Origin: Candidatus Woesearchaeota archaeon
GTDB taxonomy: Archaea > Nanobdellota > Nanobdellia > Woesearchaeales > JACQSR01
Length of the DNA stretch: 10,386 nucleotides
Direction of reading: 5' to 3'
Assembly (NCBI GenBank): GCA_023255615.1
Contig: JAHFLI010000025.1
Coordinates: 1 to 10,386 of the forward strand
Within the stretch, counting starts at the first letter, position 1, and each line of letters starts with the position of its first letter. The position numbers and the translations under genes were made by a program. Below, piece by piece: positions 1 through 6,466 of the stretch. The notes under the pieces are model-generated. The model searched no databases. It was not told the origin of the DNA and saw only the letters and a program-made list of their open reading frames with translations.

Positions 1-335
1 ATGCCAAGCTTATAGCGACCATAAATTTTTCTGAGCAGGGTATAATCAATGAGCCAGCGTTCATTTCTGACGAGACCATCATTCTTTTTTCCCCAATATA
101 ATCTATCAAATCTTGCTTTGATATCTTCAGGTTCAACAACCTTATTTCCGAGCGCGACAATTTTTCGTGCAAGATCATAATCGTCGTTGTTTCCACCTTT
201 ATTTTTCAGTCGCTGTATCATTTCTAAAGTAACTGGCTTATTAAGAAAATATTCTGCGGTCTTTTGAATCGCAATCCTATAGGAATTGCTGACATCAACC
301 AATACACCATCCATGTCGAAAATGATTGCCTTCAT
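1..335 (-). CDS. HAD-superfamily hydrolase (subfamily IA, N-terminal part); candidate histidinol-phosphate phosphatase
   Basis: Only the first 111 codons are in the window; the gene continues past the left edge. Residues 4-14 (IIFDMDGVLVD) are HAD motif I, with D7 as the predicted nucleophile and D9 as the acid/base. The following segment, SYRIAIQKTAEYF (18-30) and then KNKGGNNDDYDL (44-55), matches what I remember of the small HAD-IA family TIGR01548, found in haloarchaea and cyanobacteria. The start ATG overlaps the stop of the upstream microprotein by 4 nt (ATGA), with no Shine-Dalgarno of its own, so it is probably translated by coupling. Its place at the end of hisI-hisG-hisD-hisC suggests it supplies the dephosphorylation of histidinol phosphate, a step for which no other enzyme is visible here. 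The family call is firm; the substrate is inferred from context. Motifs II-III lie outside the window. Confidence 0.85.
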   Translation of the reverse strand, partial: MKAIIFDMDGVLVDVSNSYRIAIQKTAEYFLNKPVTLEMIQRLKNKGGNNDDYDLARKIVALGNKVVEPEDIKARFDRLYWGKKNDGLVRNERWLIDYTLLRKIYGRYKLG

Positions 336-433
336 TGTTTCATCATCTTATTCCAGGACCATTGGCCTTTAAGTACCCAATAGAGAGCTCCCATGCCCAA
401 TAGAGAAAGAACAGCGATCAACACATCATTCAT
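332..433 (-). CDS. 33-aa single-pass membrane microprotein inside the his operon
   Basis: A short open frame fills the gap between hisC and the HAD gene. It starts with ATG overlapping the last 8 nt of hisC and ends with a TGA sharing an ATGA with the HAD start. A GGAG sequence (441-444, minus strand) sits 7 nt before the ATG, which is ideal ribosome-binding spacing. The peptide begins MNDVLIAVLSLLGMGALYWV: residues 4-21 form one hydrophobic helix, followed by a short polar, Trp- and Lys-containing tail (KGQWSWNKMMKQ, 22-33). Overlap on both sides, the same ATGA style as the other his junctions, and a good SD argue that it is a real gene rather than a chance frame. I recognise no family. It could be a membrane tether or a leader that couples hisC and HAD translation. 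It is too short for homology to help much. Confidence 0.6.
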   Translation of the reverse strand: MNDVLIAVLSLLGMGALYWVLKGQWSWNKMMKQ

Positions 434-1454
434 AGAACTTCTCCAGGCAGCGTATGAGCGTGTCCATCTGGTCTTTTCGTCCAATGGTGATTCTCACGTA
501 CCCTTTCAATGCAACCTTCCTTATTAATATTCCTTTCTCCTTTAAAAATTCATAGAGTTTGTCAGAATGATCTGGTTTGATCAGAATAAAATTTGCAAAT
601 CCCTCATGACAATATATCTTTTTTCTTGTAAAGAATTCTGCAAGCCTCTTTCTTTCTTGAATAACTTCCTGAACATAGCGATCGACATACGTTGGATCAT
701 CAAGAGCAATCATTCCTATCTTTACTGCAAGTGAATTAACAGAATAAGGTGAGCGAACAGAGGAGAGATATTCAATATTCTTTTTTTGAGAGAATAATAC
801 ACCAAGACGTAATCCTGCAAGACCGAACACCTTGGAAAAGGAGGTAGCAACAATAAGATTATCATGTGTTTTGATAAGATCTCGGCATGTTTGTTTGCTA
901 AATTTCCCATACGCCTCATCAACAAGGACAATGGTATTTTTTGCTTGCTTGAGTATTCTCTCAACATCTCTTTTTTCTACTAGAGTTCCCGTCGGATTAT
1001 TAGGATTGGCAAAAACAATAAGCCGTGTTTTCTTTGAAATCAATTTGAGTACTTTTTCTATCGGGAAAGAAAAATCCTTTTCATATGATACTCTTTTTAT
1101 TTTTGCTCCTGCAATTTCTGCGTACACGCAAAACATAGGAAAAGTCGGTTCAATAAGAATGACTTCATCGCCTTTATCGACATACGTGTCAACCACTATT
1201 TTGATTCCTTCGTCGGCACCATTGGTCGGCAACAATGTTTCTTCTTTCTGAGCATAATAGATGGCTAATTTTTTCTTAAAATCTCCGTACTCTGGATATA
1301 TTGAAAAAAATTCTCGGTCTATCTTGAAATTCTCAAGTTTTTTTGTTGGTCCCATCAGATTTTCGTTGAAATCCAATCTCATATACTTCGCTCTTCCCTC
1401 GATGGGTGGATGATACGGAGACATCTTCAAGACCGATGCTTTTGGTTTGATCAT
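426..1454 (-). CDS. hisC: Histidinol-phosphate aminotransferase
   Basis: A PLP-dependent fold-type I (class I/II) aminotransferase converting imidazole-acetol phosphate plus glutamate to histidinol phosphate in histidine biosynthesis; cytosolic. At 342 aa it is a normal length for HisC. Visible landmarks are LDFNEN near the N-terminus (27-32), NGADEG (78-83), NPNNPTG (150-156), the cofactor-contacting D179 in LVDEAYG, the Schiff-base lysine K208 in SFSK, the phosphate-binding R216 in LAGLRLGV, and the C-terminal substrate-carboxylate arginine R321 in YVRITIG. The start overlaps the hisD stop by one base (TAATG) and no strong SD is visible, so coupling to hisD is likely. The N-terminal motif and operon context favour HisC over related aromatic or cobalamin (CobD-like) aminotransferases. 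Confidence 0.95.
   Translation of the reverse strand: MIKPKASVLKMSPYHPPIEGRAKYMRLDFNENLMGPTKKLENFKIDREFFSIYPEYGDFKKKLAIYYAQKEETLLPTNGADEGIKIVVDTYVDKGDEVILIEPTFPMFCVYAEIAGAKIKRVSYEKDFSFPIEKVLKLISKKTRLIVFANPNNPTGTLVEKRDVERILKQAKNTIVLVDEAYGKFSKQTCRDLIKTHDNLIVATSFSKVFGLAGLRLGVLFSQKKNIEYLSSVRSPYSVNSLAVKIGMIALDDPTYVDRYVQEVIQERKRLAEFFTRKKIYCHEGFANFILIKPDHSDKLYEFLKEKGILIRKVALKGYVRITIGRKDQMDTLIRCLEKFYE
441..444 (-). promoter_or_regulatory. Shine-Dalgarno GGAG of the microprotein
   Basis: GGAG on the minus strand, 7 nt upstream of the ATG at 433, lying inside the 3' end of hisC. It is the main sequence support for translation of the 33-codon frame, and most other overlapped starts in this operon lack a comparable site. 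Confidence 0.5.
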
Positions 1455-2710
1455 TATCGAATGTCCACAGATTTTTTGTGAGCAATAAGTCCTTCAGCTT
1501 CTGCAAGCGGAGAAATTATTTTTTTTAATTGGTGTAATCCTTTTTTTGAGAGTTTCTGTATGGATGGCATTTTAATAAAATCGTAGACGCTTAATCCCGA
1601 TCGATACCGTGCAATTCCTCCCGTAGGAAGAACGTGAGAGGGACCTACCGCATAATCTCCTGCTGCTTCACATGATTCTTCTCCTAAAAAGATCGCGCCA
1701 GCATTGGAGATTTTTCCAAGTATCCGCTCATCGAAGAGTTCGAGATGTTCAGGAGCAAAATCATTGATGAACGAGATCGCTTCTTGAGCATTGTTAACGA
1801 GCAGGATAGCACCATAGGTATTGATTGATTGCTCTGCGATTGATCGAGTTGACAAGGAAGATAATTGATTATCAATTTCTCGTTGGACTTGTTGCGCCAA
1901 TGCTTTGTTGGCGGTAACAAAAAGAGCACATGCGTATTTATCATGCTCTGCTTGTGCCAACATATCGGCAGCTATAAACATTGGATTTCCTTTTTCCGCG
2001 TAAATCAGAACTTCAGAAGGTCCCGCTAAAAAATCGAAACCGACGGTTCCATACAATATTTTTTTTGCAGCAGTGACATAAATATTTCCTGGACCCACAA
2101 TTTTGTCTACCCTTGGAATCTTTTCAGTGCCATATGCCATTGCCGCAATCGCTTGTGCACCACCAATTCGAAAGATGTTGTTGGCTCCCGCGAGATCCGC
2201 TGCGACAATAACTACTTCATTTCCTTTTTTTGGAGGTGTGCAGATAATAATTTTTCTTACTCCTGCAAATTTTGCCGGAACAACAGTCATTAAGACTGAG
2301 CTCGGCAATGGATAGGATCCACCGGGAATATAACATCCAACAGAGTCAATTGGTCGAATGAGTTGACCAGCAATAACGCCCTTCGTCATTTCTGTTTTCC
2401 ACTCCTTGGGCATTTGTTTCTGAGAAAATTTTTTTATATTCTGGATTGCGCTCTTCATTGCAGTAATGACTTTTTTATCCACTTTTTTGTACGCATCTTG
2501 GATTTCTTTTTTTGATACTTCAATAGTTTCTGTGGTTAACGAATATCCATCAAATTTTCTTGATAATTCAATGAGTGCGTTATCTCCTTGCTTTTTTACC
2601 TGTTCAATTATTTCTTTTGCCGACTGAAGGGCGTTTTCTATCTCTCCGGTTGATCGCTGCCGTATTTTATTTAACTGTTCTTTATCCTTCAGCGTTAGAA
2701 TTTGGATCAT
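1454..2710 (-). CDS. hisD: Histidinol dehydrogenase
   Basis: A zinc- and NAD-dependent enzyme performing the last two oxidations, histidinol to histidinal to histidine. The 418 aa fit the family. All expected active-site residues are present: zinc ligands Q253 and H256 (AQAEHD), D352 (GDYAVGPSH) and H411 (LIAHKKSV), and the catalytic E321-H322 pair in APEHLE. VGPGN (205-209) and AGPSE (229-233) are further family signatures, and GCYIPGG (125-131) marks the nucleotide-binding half. The start overlaps the hisG stop by an ATGA. Nothing appears degraded, so the protein should be active. Confidence 0.97.
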   Translation of the reverse strand: MIQILTLKDKEQLNKIRQRSTGEIENALQSAKEIIEQVKKQGDNALIELSRKFDGYSLTTETIEVSKKEIQDAYKKVDKKVITAMKSAIQNIKKFSQKQMPKEWKTEMTKGVIAGQLIRPIDSVGCYIPGGSYPLPSSVLMTVVPAKFAGVRKIIICTPPKKGNEVVIVAADLAGANNIFRIGGAQAIAAMAYGTEKIPRVDKIVGPGNIYVTAAKKILYGTVGFDFLAGPSEVLIYAEKGNPMFIAADMLAQAEHDKYACALFVTANKALAQQVQREIDNQLSSLSTRSIAEQSINTYGAILLVNNAQEAISFINDFAPEHLELFDERILGKISNAGAIFLGEESCEAAGDYAVGPSHVLPTGGIARYRSGLSVYDFIKMPSIQKLSKKGLHQLKKIISPLAEAEGLIAHKKSVDIR

Positions 2711-3576
2711 AAGATGATTTTGTTCAGCGCATATTCAACAATACCTTCCGCACCAGCCTCCTTGAGTTTTGGTATTAAATCTCTTACTTGTTTTTCATCA
2801 ACGATCGTATTAAGAGCGGCCCAATTAATATCGCTCAAATCAGAAATCGTTGGTTTATTGAGCGCAGGGAGGAGTTTAAGCACATTTGGAATATCTTTCT
2901 TCCTGACGTTCATCATGATGGCCACTTTCTCTTCTGCGAGCAACGCTCCTAATAACAACATTTTTATTTTTTCAATTTTCTTTTTCTTCCACGGATTTTT
3001 CCAGGATTCAATATGGGCAATAAATTTGGTATTTGACTCCATGATGACATCAACAATCCTCAAATTATTTGCTCGCAACGAAGATCCGGTTTCGGTAATT
3101 TCAACAATAGCATCGACGAGTTCCGGTGCTTTCACTTCAGTTGCTCCCCAAGAAAATTCTACTTCTGCTTTTACATTATTTCTTTTAAGATATTGCTTCG
3201 TTAGATTTACTGCTTCTGTTGCAATCTTTTTTCCTTCCAAGTCTTTGACGGATTTAATCTTACTTTCATTAGGCACGGCAAGAACCCATTTTACTTTTCC
3301 CGGACCTTGCTTGGCGTAAATAAGATCGGCAACTTCAGCAACCTTTGAATTATTTTCCAAGATCCAATCTTTGCCCGTGAGGCCTGCATCAATATGGCCA
3401 TTCTCAACATAGCGAGACATTTCTTGTGCTCTAACCATAATGCATTGGATTTCATCATCATCAATCTTCGGAAAATATGAGCGTTCATCAACTTTAATTG
3501 AAAATCCTGCTTTTTTGAACAGTCTGATTGTCGATTCTTGTAAACTTCCTTTCGGAATACCTAATTTGAGTATCAT
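2707..3576 (-). CDS. hisG: ATP phosphoribosyltransferase, long form
   Basis: Catalyses the first committed step of histidine synthesis: ATP plus PRPP gives phosphoribosyl-ATP. The N-terminus (LGIPKGSLQEST, 5-16) and the DAGLTGKDW segment (63-71) are typical of the periplasmic-binding-protein-like catalytic domains; the PRPP loop is at 155-167 (DAIVEITETGSSL). At 289 aa it is the long, self-regulated type. Residues about 210-289, ending in AGAEGIVEYALNKI, form the ACT-like C-terminal domain that in this family senses histidine, so no HisZ partner is needed. The SD GGAAGGT (3583-3589, minus strand) lies 6 nt before the ATG, inside the hisI 3' end. The start shares an ATGA with the hisI stop. 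Feedback inhibition by histidine is known for the long-form family but not shown here. Confidence 0.96.
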   Translation of the reverse strand: MILKLGIPKGSLQESTIRLFKKAGFSIKVDERSYFPKIDDDEIQCIMVRAQEMSRYVENGHIDAGLTGKDWILENNSKVAEVADLIYAKQGPGKVKWVLAVPNESKIKSVKDLEGKKIATEAVNLTKQYLKRNNVKAEVEFSWGATEVKAPELVDAIVEITETGSSLRANNLRIVDVIMESNTKFIAHIESWKNPWKKKKIEKIKMLLLGALLAEEKVAIMMNVRKKDIPNVLKLLPALNKPTISDLSDINWAALNTIVDEKQVRDLIPKLKEAGAEGIVEYALNKIIL

Positions 3577-3941
3577 GTGTATACCTTCCGTGGGTCAAAC
3601 ACTTTCTTTCCCACTATTTTTTCCTTTCCTTGTTCTCGTTTTTTGTAGAAACAGGACGTGTAGCCATCATGGCATGCCGCGCCACCGATCTGCTCCACCT
3701 TGAGGAGGATGGTATCGTTATCACAATCAACGAATATTTCCTTTACTTTTTGTACATGTCCTGAAGATTCTCCTTTACGCCAAAGTTTGTTTCTTGAGCG
3801 AGAGAAATAGCATGCATTTCCTTCGTTGAGTGTAATCTGCCATGCTTCTTCGTTCATAAATGCCAGCATTAATACTTCGTTCGTTTTGTAGTCCTGTGCG
3901 ATGACAGGAACTAAGCCATGTAATTTGTTGAAATCAATCAT
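3573..3941 (-). CDS. hisI: Phosphoribosyl-AMP cyclohydrolase (stand-alone HisI)
   Basis: Opens the adenine ring of phosphoribosyl-AMP, the third step of histidine synthesis. The 122 aa correspond to the cyclohydrolase domain only; there is no fused HisE pyrophosphatase domain, so that activity must be encoded elsewhere. Signatures are YFSRSRNKLWRKGESSGH (45-62), the metal-binding D72-C73-D74-x-D76 run, and zinc-ligand cysteines C73, C90 and C97 (GGAACHDGYTSC). It is the first gene of the minus-strand operon. The ATG at 3941 is preceded by GGGGGAT (3945-3951), the only purine-rich site upstream, and by a TATA box about 33 nt further out. A longer start is excluded because the promoter would fall inside the gene. 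Confidence 0.95.
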   Translation of the reverse strand: MIDFNKLHGLVPVIAQDYKTNEVLMLAFMNEEAWQITLNEGNACYFSRSRNKLWRKGESSGHVQKVKEIFVDCDNDTILLKVEQIGGAACHDGYTSCFYKKREQGKEKIVGKKVFDPRKVYT

Positions 3942-3944
3942 AGT

Positions 3945-3989
3945 ATCCCCCGATCAAGGGTGATGATGAGTTCTATATAAATATTTCGG
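3945..3989 (-). promoter_or_regulatory. Promoter and ribosome-binding site of the his operon
   Basis: Read on the minus strand, CCGAAATA (3989-3982) followed by TTTATATA (3981-3974) is a good archaeal BRE/TATA pair. Usual spacing puts transcription start near 3950-3955, giving a leader of roughly 10-15 nt that holds the G-rich GGGGGAT (3951-3945) just before the hisI ATG. The nearest operator-like palindrome begins about 25 bp upstream of this TATA box, so its ligand could touch his transcription as well. Assigned by pattern and spacing only. Confidence 0.6.
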
Positions 3990-4005
3990 TTATAATATCC
4001 CTTAT

Positions 4006-4024
4006 TTATACTTTATTTAGTATA
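4006..4024 (+). promoter_or_regulatory. Operator-like palindrome, copy 1
   Basis: TTATACTTTATTTAGTATA. It contains perfect inverted 6-base arms TATACT/AGTATA separated by 6 bases, and is identical over 19 bases to copy 2. It lies between the his promoter and the promoters of the rightward operon. The probable ligand is the RHH protein encoded at 4216. Confidence 0.55.
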
Positions 4025-4065
4025 TTTTAAGTATAATAAATTTTTTCTCTTTCTTTTTCAAAACA

Positions 4066-4073
4066 TTTAAATA
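4066..4073 (+). promoter_or_regulatory. TATA box, distal copy
   Basis: TTTAAATA preceded by AAAACA, a good archaeal BRE/TATA combination reading rightward. The expected start site would be near 4096, giving a leader of about 120 nt to the RHH gene. It may be an upstream alternative promoter or a relic of a duplicated promoter-operator unit. Confidence 0.4.
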
Positions 4074-4077
4074 TATC

Positions 4078-4096
4078 TTATACTTTATTTAGTATA
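4078..4096 (+). promoter_or_regulatory. Operator-like palindrome, copy 2
   Basis: An exact 19-base repeat of copy 1, 72 bp downstream. It starts 12 bp after the start of a TTTAAATA box (4066-4073), so it would occupy the stretch between that TATA box and its expected start site. That is a classic position for an archaeal repressor to block RNA polymerase. Confidence 0.55.
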
Positions 4097-4145
4097 ATTA
4101 TAGTATTTTTAAGGGATAATAAAGGAATGTGAGAAAATACAAATG

Positions 4146-4153
4146 TTTAAATA
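4146..4153 (+). promoter_or_regulatory. TATA box, proximal copy; likely promoter of the RHH/surface-protein operon
   Basis: TTTAAATA, exactly 80 bp after the distal copy and followed at the same distance by an operator-like site. The expected start is near 4176, leaving a leader of about 40 nt. Alternatives closer to the gene are GATATAAT (4172-4179) and GTATAAAT (4193-4200), the latter implying a leaderless RHH transcript. No clear SD precedes the RHH ATG, which fits a leaderless or weakly translated regulator. Confidence 0.4.
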
Positions 4154-4156
4154 AGA

Positions 4157-4179
4157 TTATACTAAATAATGGATATAAT
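4157..4179 (+). promoter_or_regulatory. Degenerate operator-like site, copy 3
   Basis: The site begins TTATACTAAATAATGG and ends ATATAAT. It keeps the TTATACT arm, while the second arm is altered and shifted by about two bases. It starts 11 bp after the start of a second TTTAAATA box (4146-4153), reproducing the arrangement of copy 2. Its centre (CTAAATAA) reads like the reverse complement of copies 1 and 2. Confidence 0.4.
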
Positions 4180-4198
4180 CAGTCTAAATAAGGTATAA
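4180..4198 (-). promoter_or_regulatory. Degenerate operator-like site, copy 4
   Basis: CAGTCTAAATAAGGTATAA matches the reverse complement of copy 1 at 15 of 19 positions by eye. It directly abuts copy 3, so the two could be bound side by side. It ends 17 bp before the ATG of the RHH gene. Confidence 0.4.
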
Positions 4199-4215
4199 AT
4201 TGACGGTTAACTGAC

Positions 4216-4386
4216 ATGCCCGACTCTATACAAATCAGAATTACGGTTTCTCAAGAGATTAATGACTTATTGGAAAAAGTGGGCAAAAAGTTGGGAAAGA
4301 AAAAATCGATGCTTGCTCGAGAATTAATGGAACAAAAGTTGTATGATCTTCAGCTGATTCAGAAGGAGCTTCACAATGAAAAGTAA
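4216..4386 (+). CDS. Ribbon-helix-helix (CopG/Arc-type) transcriptional regulator
   Basis: A 56-aa protein, close to the minimum RHH size. Residues 4-12 (SIQIRITVS) form the DNA-contacting beta strand with alternating polar side chains (Q6, R8, T10). Helix A is about 13-26 (QEINDLLEKVGKKL). After a basic turn (GKKKS), helix B is about 31-48 (SMLARELMEQKLYDLQ). RHH proteins work as dimers that insert the paired strands in the major groove and commonly repress their own operon. Here four TATACT-type palindromes lie directly upstream, so autoregulation is likely. The stop (TAA, 4384-4386) lies 11 nt inside the next gene, so regulator and surface protein are translationally linked. There is no toxin-like partner, which argues against a toxin-antitoxin antitoxin. 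Family call strong; target inferred. Confidence 0.88.
   Translation: MPDSIQIRITVSQEINDLLEKVGKKLGKKKSMLARELMEQKLYDLQLIQKELHNEK
4363..4368 (+). promoter_or_regulatory. Shine-Dalgarno AAGGAG of the 696-aa surface protein
   Basis: AAGGAG lies 7 nt before the ATG at 4376 and inside the RHH coding sequence. It fixes the start of the surface-protein gene and shows that this gene initiates in its own right despite the 11-nt overlap. Confidence 0.65.
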
Positions 4387-6466
4387 GGGGCAAGTAACGA
4401 TCTCCATTATTTTAGGATTGGTGCTTCTCATAGCAGTTGGACTTGTGTTTTATATACGAAGCACCGCTCAAAAAGAAATTCATTCGGATATCAAGCGCGC
4501 CGAAGATGTACCGGATCAATTCCAGCCCGTGAGTCAGTTTGTGACTTCTTGTTTGTCTCGGACCACGACAGAAGCATTGACAAAACTAGGGAATCGTGGA
4601 GGATATATCGAACCTGAACGGTATAATATTAATTCAGTTACTGCCGATCCAACCGGAGGTGGTGCTGTTCAATTTTCACCTCGATCATCGTTGAAGATTC
4701 CCTATTGGTTTTATCTCAAATCGGATAATCGATGTAGAGGAAATTGTGAATTTACTATTCAAATGCCACCATTGCATGCGACAAGTGCGAACGATAATTC
4801 AATAGAAACACAGATATCGCATTATATTGAAGAAAATATTGAACGATGCACAGCAAATTTCCAACAATTTGCTGTTCAAGGAATGCAGATTACCACAACA
4901 GGGGATCTTTCTGCAAAGACCGTTGTTACCCAAAATGATGTTGCCATTACGTTACGTTATCCACTAAAAATTATACAGAACAACGTTGAACAAGAAGTCA
5001 ATCAATTTTCTACCACTGCTTCAGTAAACTTGGCAAAAATCTATCAATTAGGGGGTCTTCTTACTTCGCTTGAATCTGAGTTTAGATATTTGGAGAATGA
5101 TGTCTTGAATATGATTGTTTTGTTTTCTGGCATCAATAATAAAAAATTGCCCCCCATGTCCGAGTTGGAATTCAAGTTTGGCGGCGCAGAATCGTGGACG
5201 AAAACATCCGTTAAAAATAATATTCAAAATATGTTGATGAGTTATATTCCTTTCTTGAAAGTAACCGGGACGTCGAATTACGAGCCTTTTACGGCAATCG
5301 GCAATGAATTGCAGGAAGCATTGTATAACGTTCATAATCTTGTTCCGCTCAATCAATCTTTTTCTGATCTTGAGGTTCATTACACCTATCTTGATTTCTG
5401 GCCAGTGTATTTTGATTTGAATTGTGATGGTGAGCATTGTACTGCTGAAAGTGTTTCTACAAATGTCCTTTCTCTAATGGGAATTCAACGGTATAATTTT
5501 GTATATGATCTTAGTTTTCCCGTCATGGTTGAGATTTACGATAAAAACGCGTTAAATGGTCAAGGATATACCTTTAGATATTTCCTTGAAGGAAATATTC
5601 GCAATAATGAGGTATTGAAATCTGATTTTGTTCCGCTTGAATCCGTTAATCCTGATCCCAGTTCATTATTATGTAAAGAAAGCAGCAAAAATTCTGGAGA
5701 CATTACGATTGCAGTCAAGGAAAATGGAAAGCCAGTTGATGGTGTTGACGTCTTTTACACCTGTGCTGGAGAAAGTTGTTCAATTGGAAAAACAAAGAAT
5801 GGTGCATTGGTTTCCAAATTCCCGATCTGCATTGGTGGTCTTGCGACGTTCAATAAAAAAGGATATCTTGGAAGGAGTGAGATTATCAGCACGGACATTG
5901 ATCAAGCAGGAACGATAGAAACAGAGATGCACGCGTTAACGACTATACCGCTTGAGCTACAAAAGAAAAAGATGATCTTCTCGAATGGGAAATGGGCATT
6001 TGATAACACCCCCGTTGCATTGAATGATAAAGAATATGGAACGATTACTTTTAGAAGAAAAGGAGATATTCTCGATGATGATATGGTCGCAACGGCTGAG
6101 TATCGCCCTGGAGAAAACGTGTCGATCGATTTAGCACCTGGAGAGTATGAACTCGATATTCGTTTGTTTACCGATGAGAAAGTTGAAATTCCCGCAGATA
6201 AACGATGTGAAGGAAATATTATTTCTACTTGTTACACGGTTCCCAAAGTCGAAATTAATGACACCTTTCCCAATGGTGGTGTAAAAATAAACATGACGAT
6301 TACTCAGAATGAATTGAACGCAGGTAAAATAATCGTCTATGCAATTAGTCCTGCGATTCTTGATATTCCTCCTGCAGACAGAAAAGTGGAGATGATGGAA
6401 CAAATTAACAAGGTTGACGAATACTCTGCCGAGAATGAAGAGAATATGAATCCGAGGTTTGCATGA
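4376..6466 (+). CDS. Large surface protein with prepilin-like N-terminal anchor and beta-rich ectodomain
   Basis: 696 aa. It starts MKSKGQVTISIILG: a short basic stretch, G5-Q6, then a hydrophobic helix (about 7-27). This resembles archaeal class III (type IV prepilin-like) signals, although the usual Glu at +5 after the cleavage site is Ser here. The rest is predicted extracellular. Residues 50-80 (FVTSCL..GNRGGYIEPE) look like a motif I have seen in DPANN surface proteins. Residues 441-505 resemble a carboxypeptidase-regulatory/Ig-like fold (ITIAVKENGKPVDGVDVF) carrying C463, C468 and C485. Residues 577-597 (PGENVSIDLAPGEYELDIRL) suggest another small beta domain. There are 12 cysteines, several closely spaced (120/124, 350/355, 463/468, 611/619), which fits disulfides outside the cell. 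The stop overlaps the next start by ATGA. No enzymatic motif seen; function unknown. A structural or adhesive role is most plausible. Confidence 0.75.
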   Translation: MKSKGQVTISIILGLVLLIAVGLVFYIRSTAQKEIHSDIKRAEDVPDQFQPVSQFVTSCLSRTTTEALTKLGNRGGYIEPERYNINSVTADPTGGGAVQFSPRSSLKIPYWFYLKSDNRCRGNCEFTIQMPPLHATSANDNSIETQISHYIEENIERCTANFQQFAVQGMQITTTGDLSAKTVVTQNDVAITLRYPLKIIQNNVEQEVNQFSTTASVNLAKIYQLGGLLTSLESEFRYLENDVLNMIVLFSGINNKKLPPMSELEFKFGGAESWTKTSVKNNIQNMLMSYIPFLKVTGTSNYEPFTAIGNELQEALYNVHNLVPLNQSFSDLEVHYTYLDFWPVYFDLNCDGEHCTAESVSTNVLSLMGIQRYNFVYDLSFPVMVEIYDKNALNGQGYTFRYFLEGNIRNNEVLKSDFVPLESVNPDPSSLLCKESSKNSGDITIAVKENGKPVDGVDVFYTCAGESCSIGKTKNGALVSKFPICIGGLATFNKKGYLGRSEIISTDIDQAGTIETEMHALTTIPLELQKKKMIFSNGKWAFDNTPVALNDKEYGTITFRRKGDILDDDMVATAEYRPGENVSIDLAPGEYELDIRLFTDEKVEIPADKRCEGNIISTCYTVPKVEINDTFPNGGVKINMTITQNELNAGKIIVYAISPAILDIPPADRKVEMMEQINKVDEYSAENEENMNPRFA

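Noticed and set aside
2702..3319. Long plus-strand open frame of about 205 codons opposite hisG, and a similar one at 832-1251 opposite hisC
   Set aside because: Both lie antisense to genes with intact active-site motifs, have Ser/Phe/Leu-rich shadow composition, and have no start signal or family resemblance.
4041..4059. T-rich tract as a transcription terminator
   Set aside because: No plus-strand gene ends before it and no minus-strand gene reads into it; it is simply part of the AT-rich divergent control region.
4006..4198. Repeated 19-base units as a small CRISPR array
   Set aside because: Only two exact copies, irregular spacing (72, about 79 and 23 bp between starts), two copies degenerate or inverted, and no cas genes. 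Promoter-linked operators explain them better.
4216..4386. RHH protein as the antitoxin of a toxin-antitoxin pair
   Set aside because: The gene that follows is a 696-aa secreted protein, not a small toxin such as RelE or VapC, and no such gene lies on the other side.
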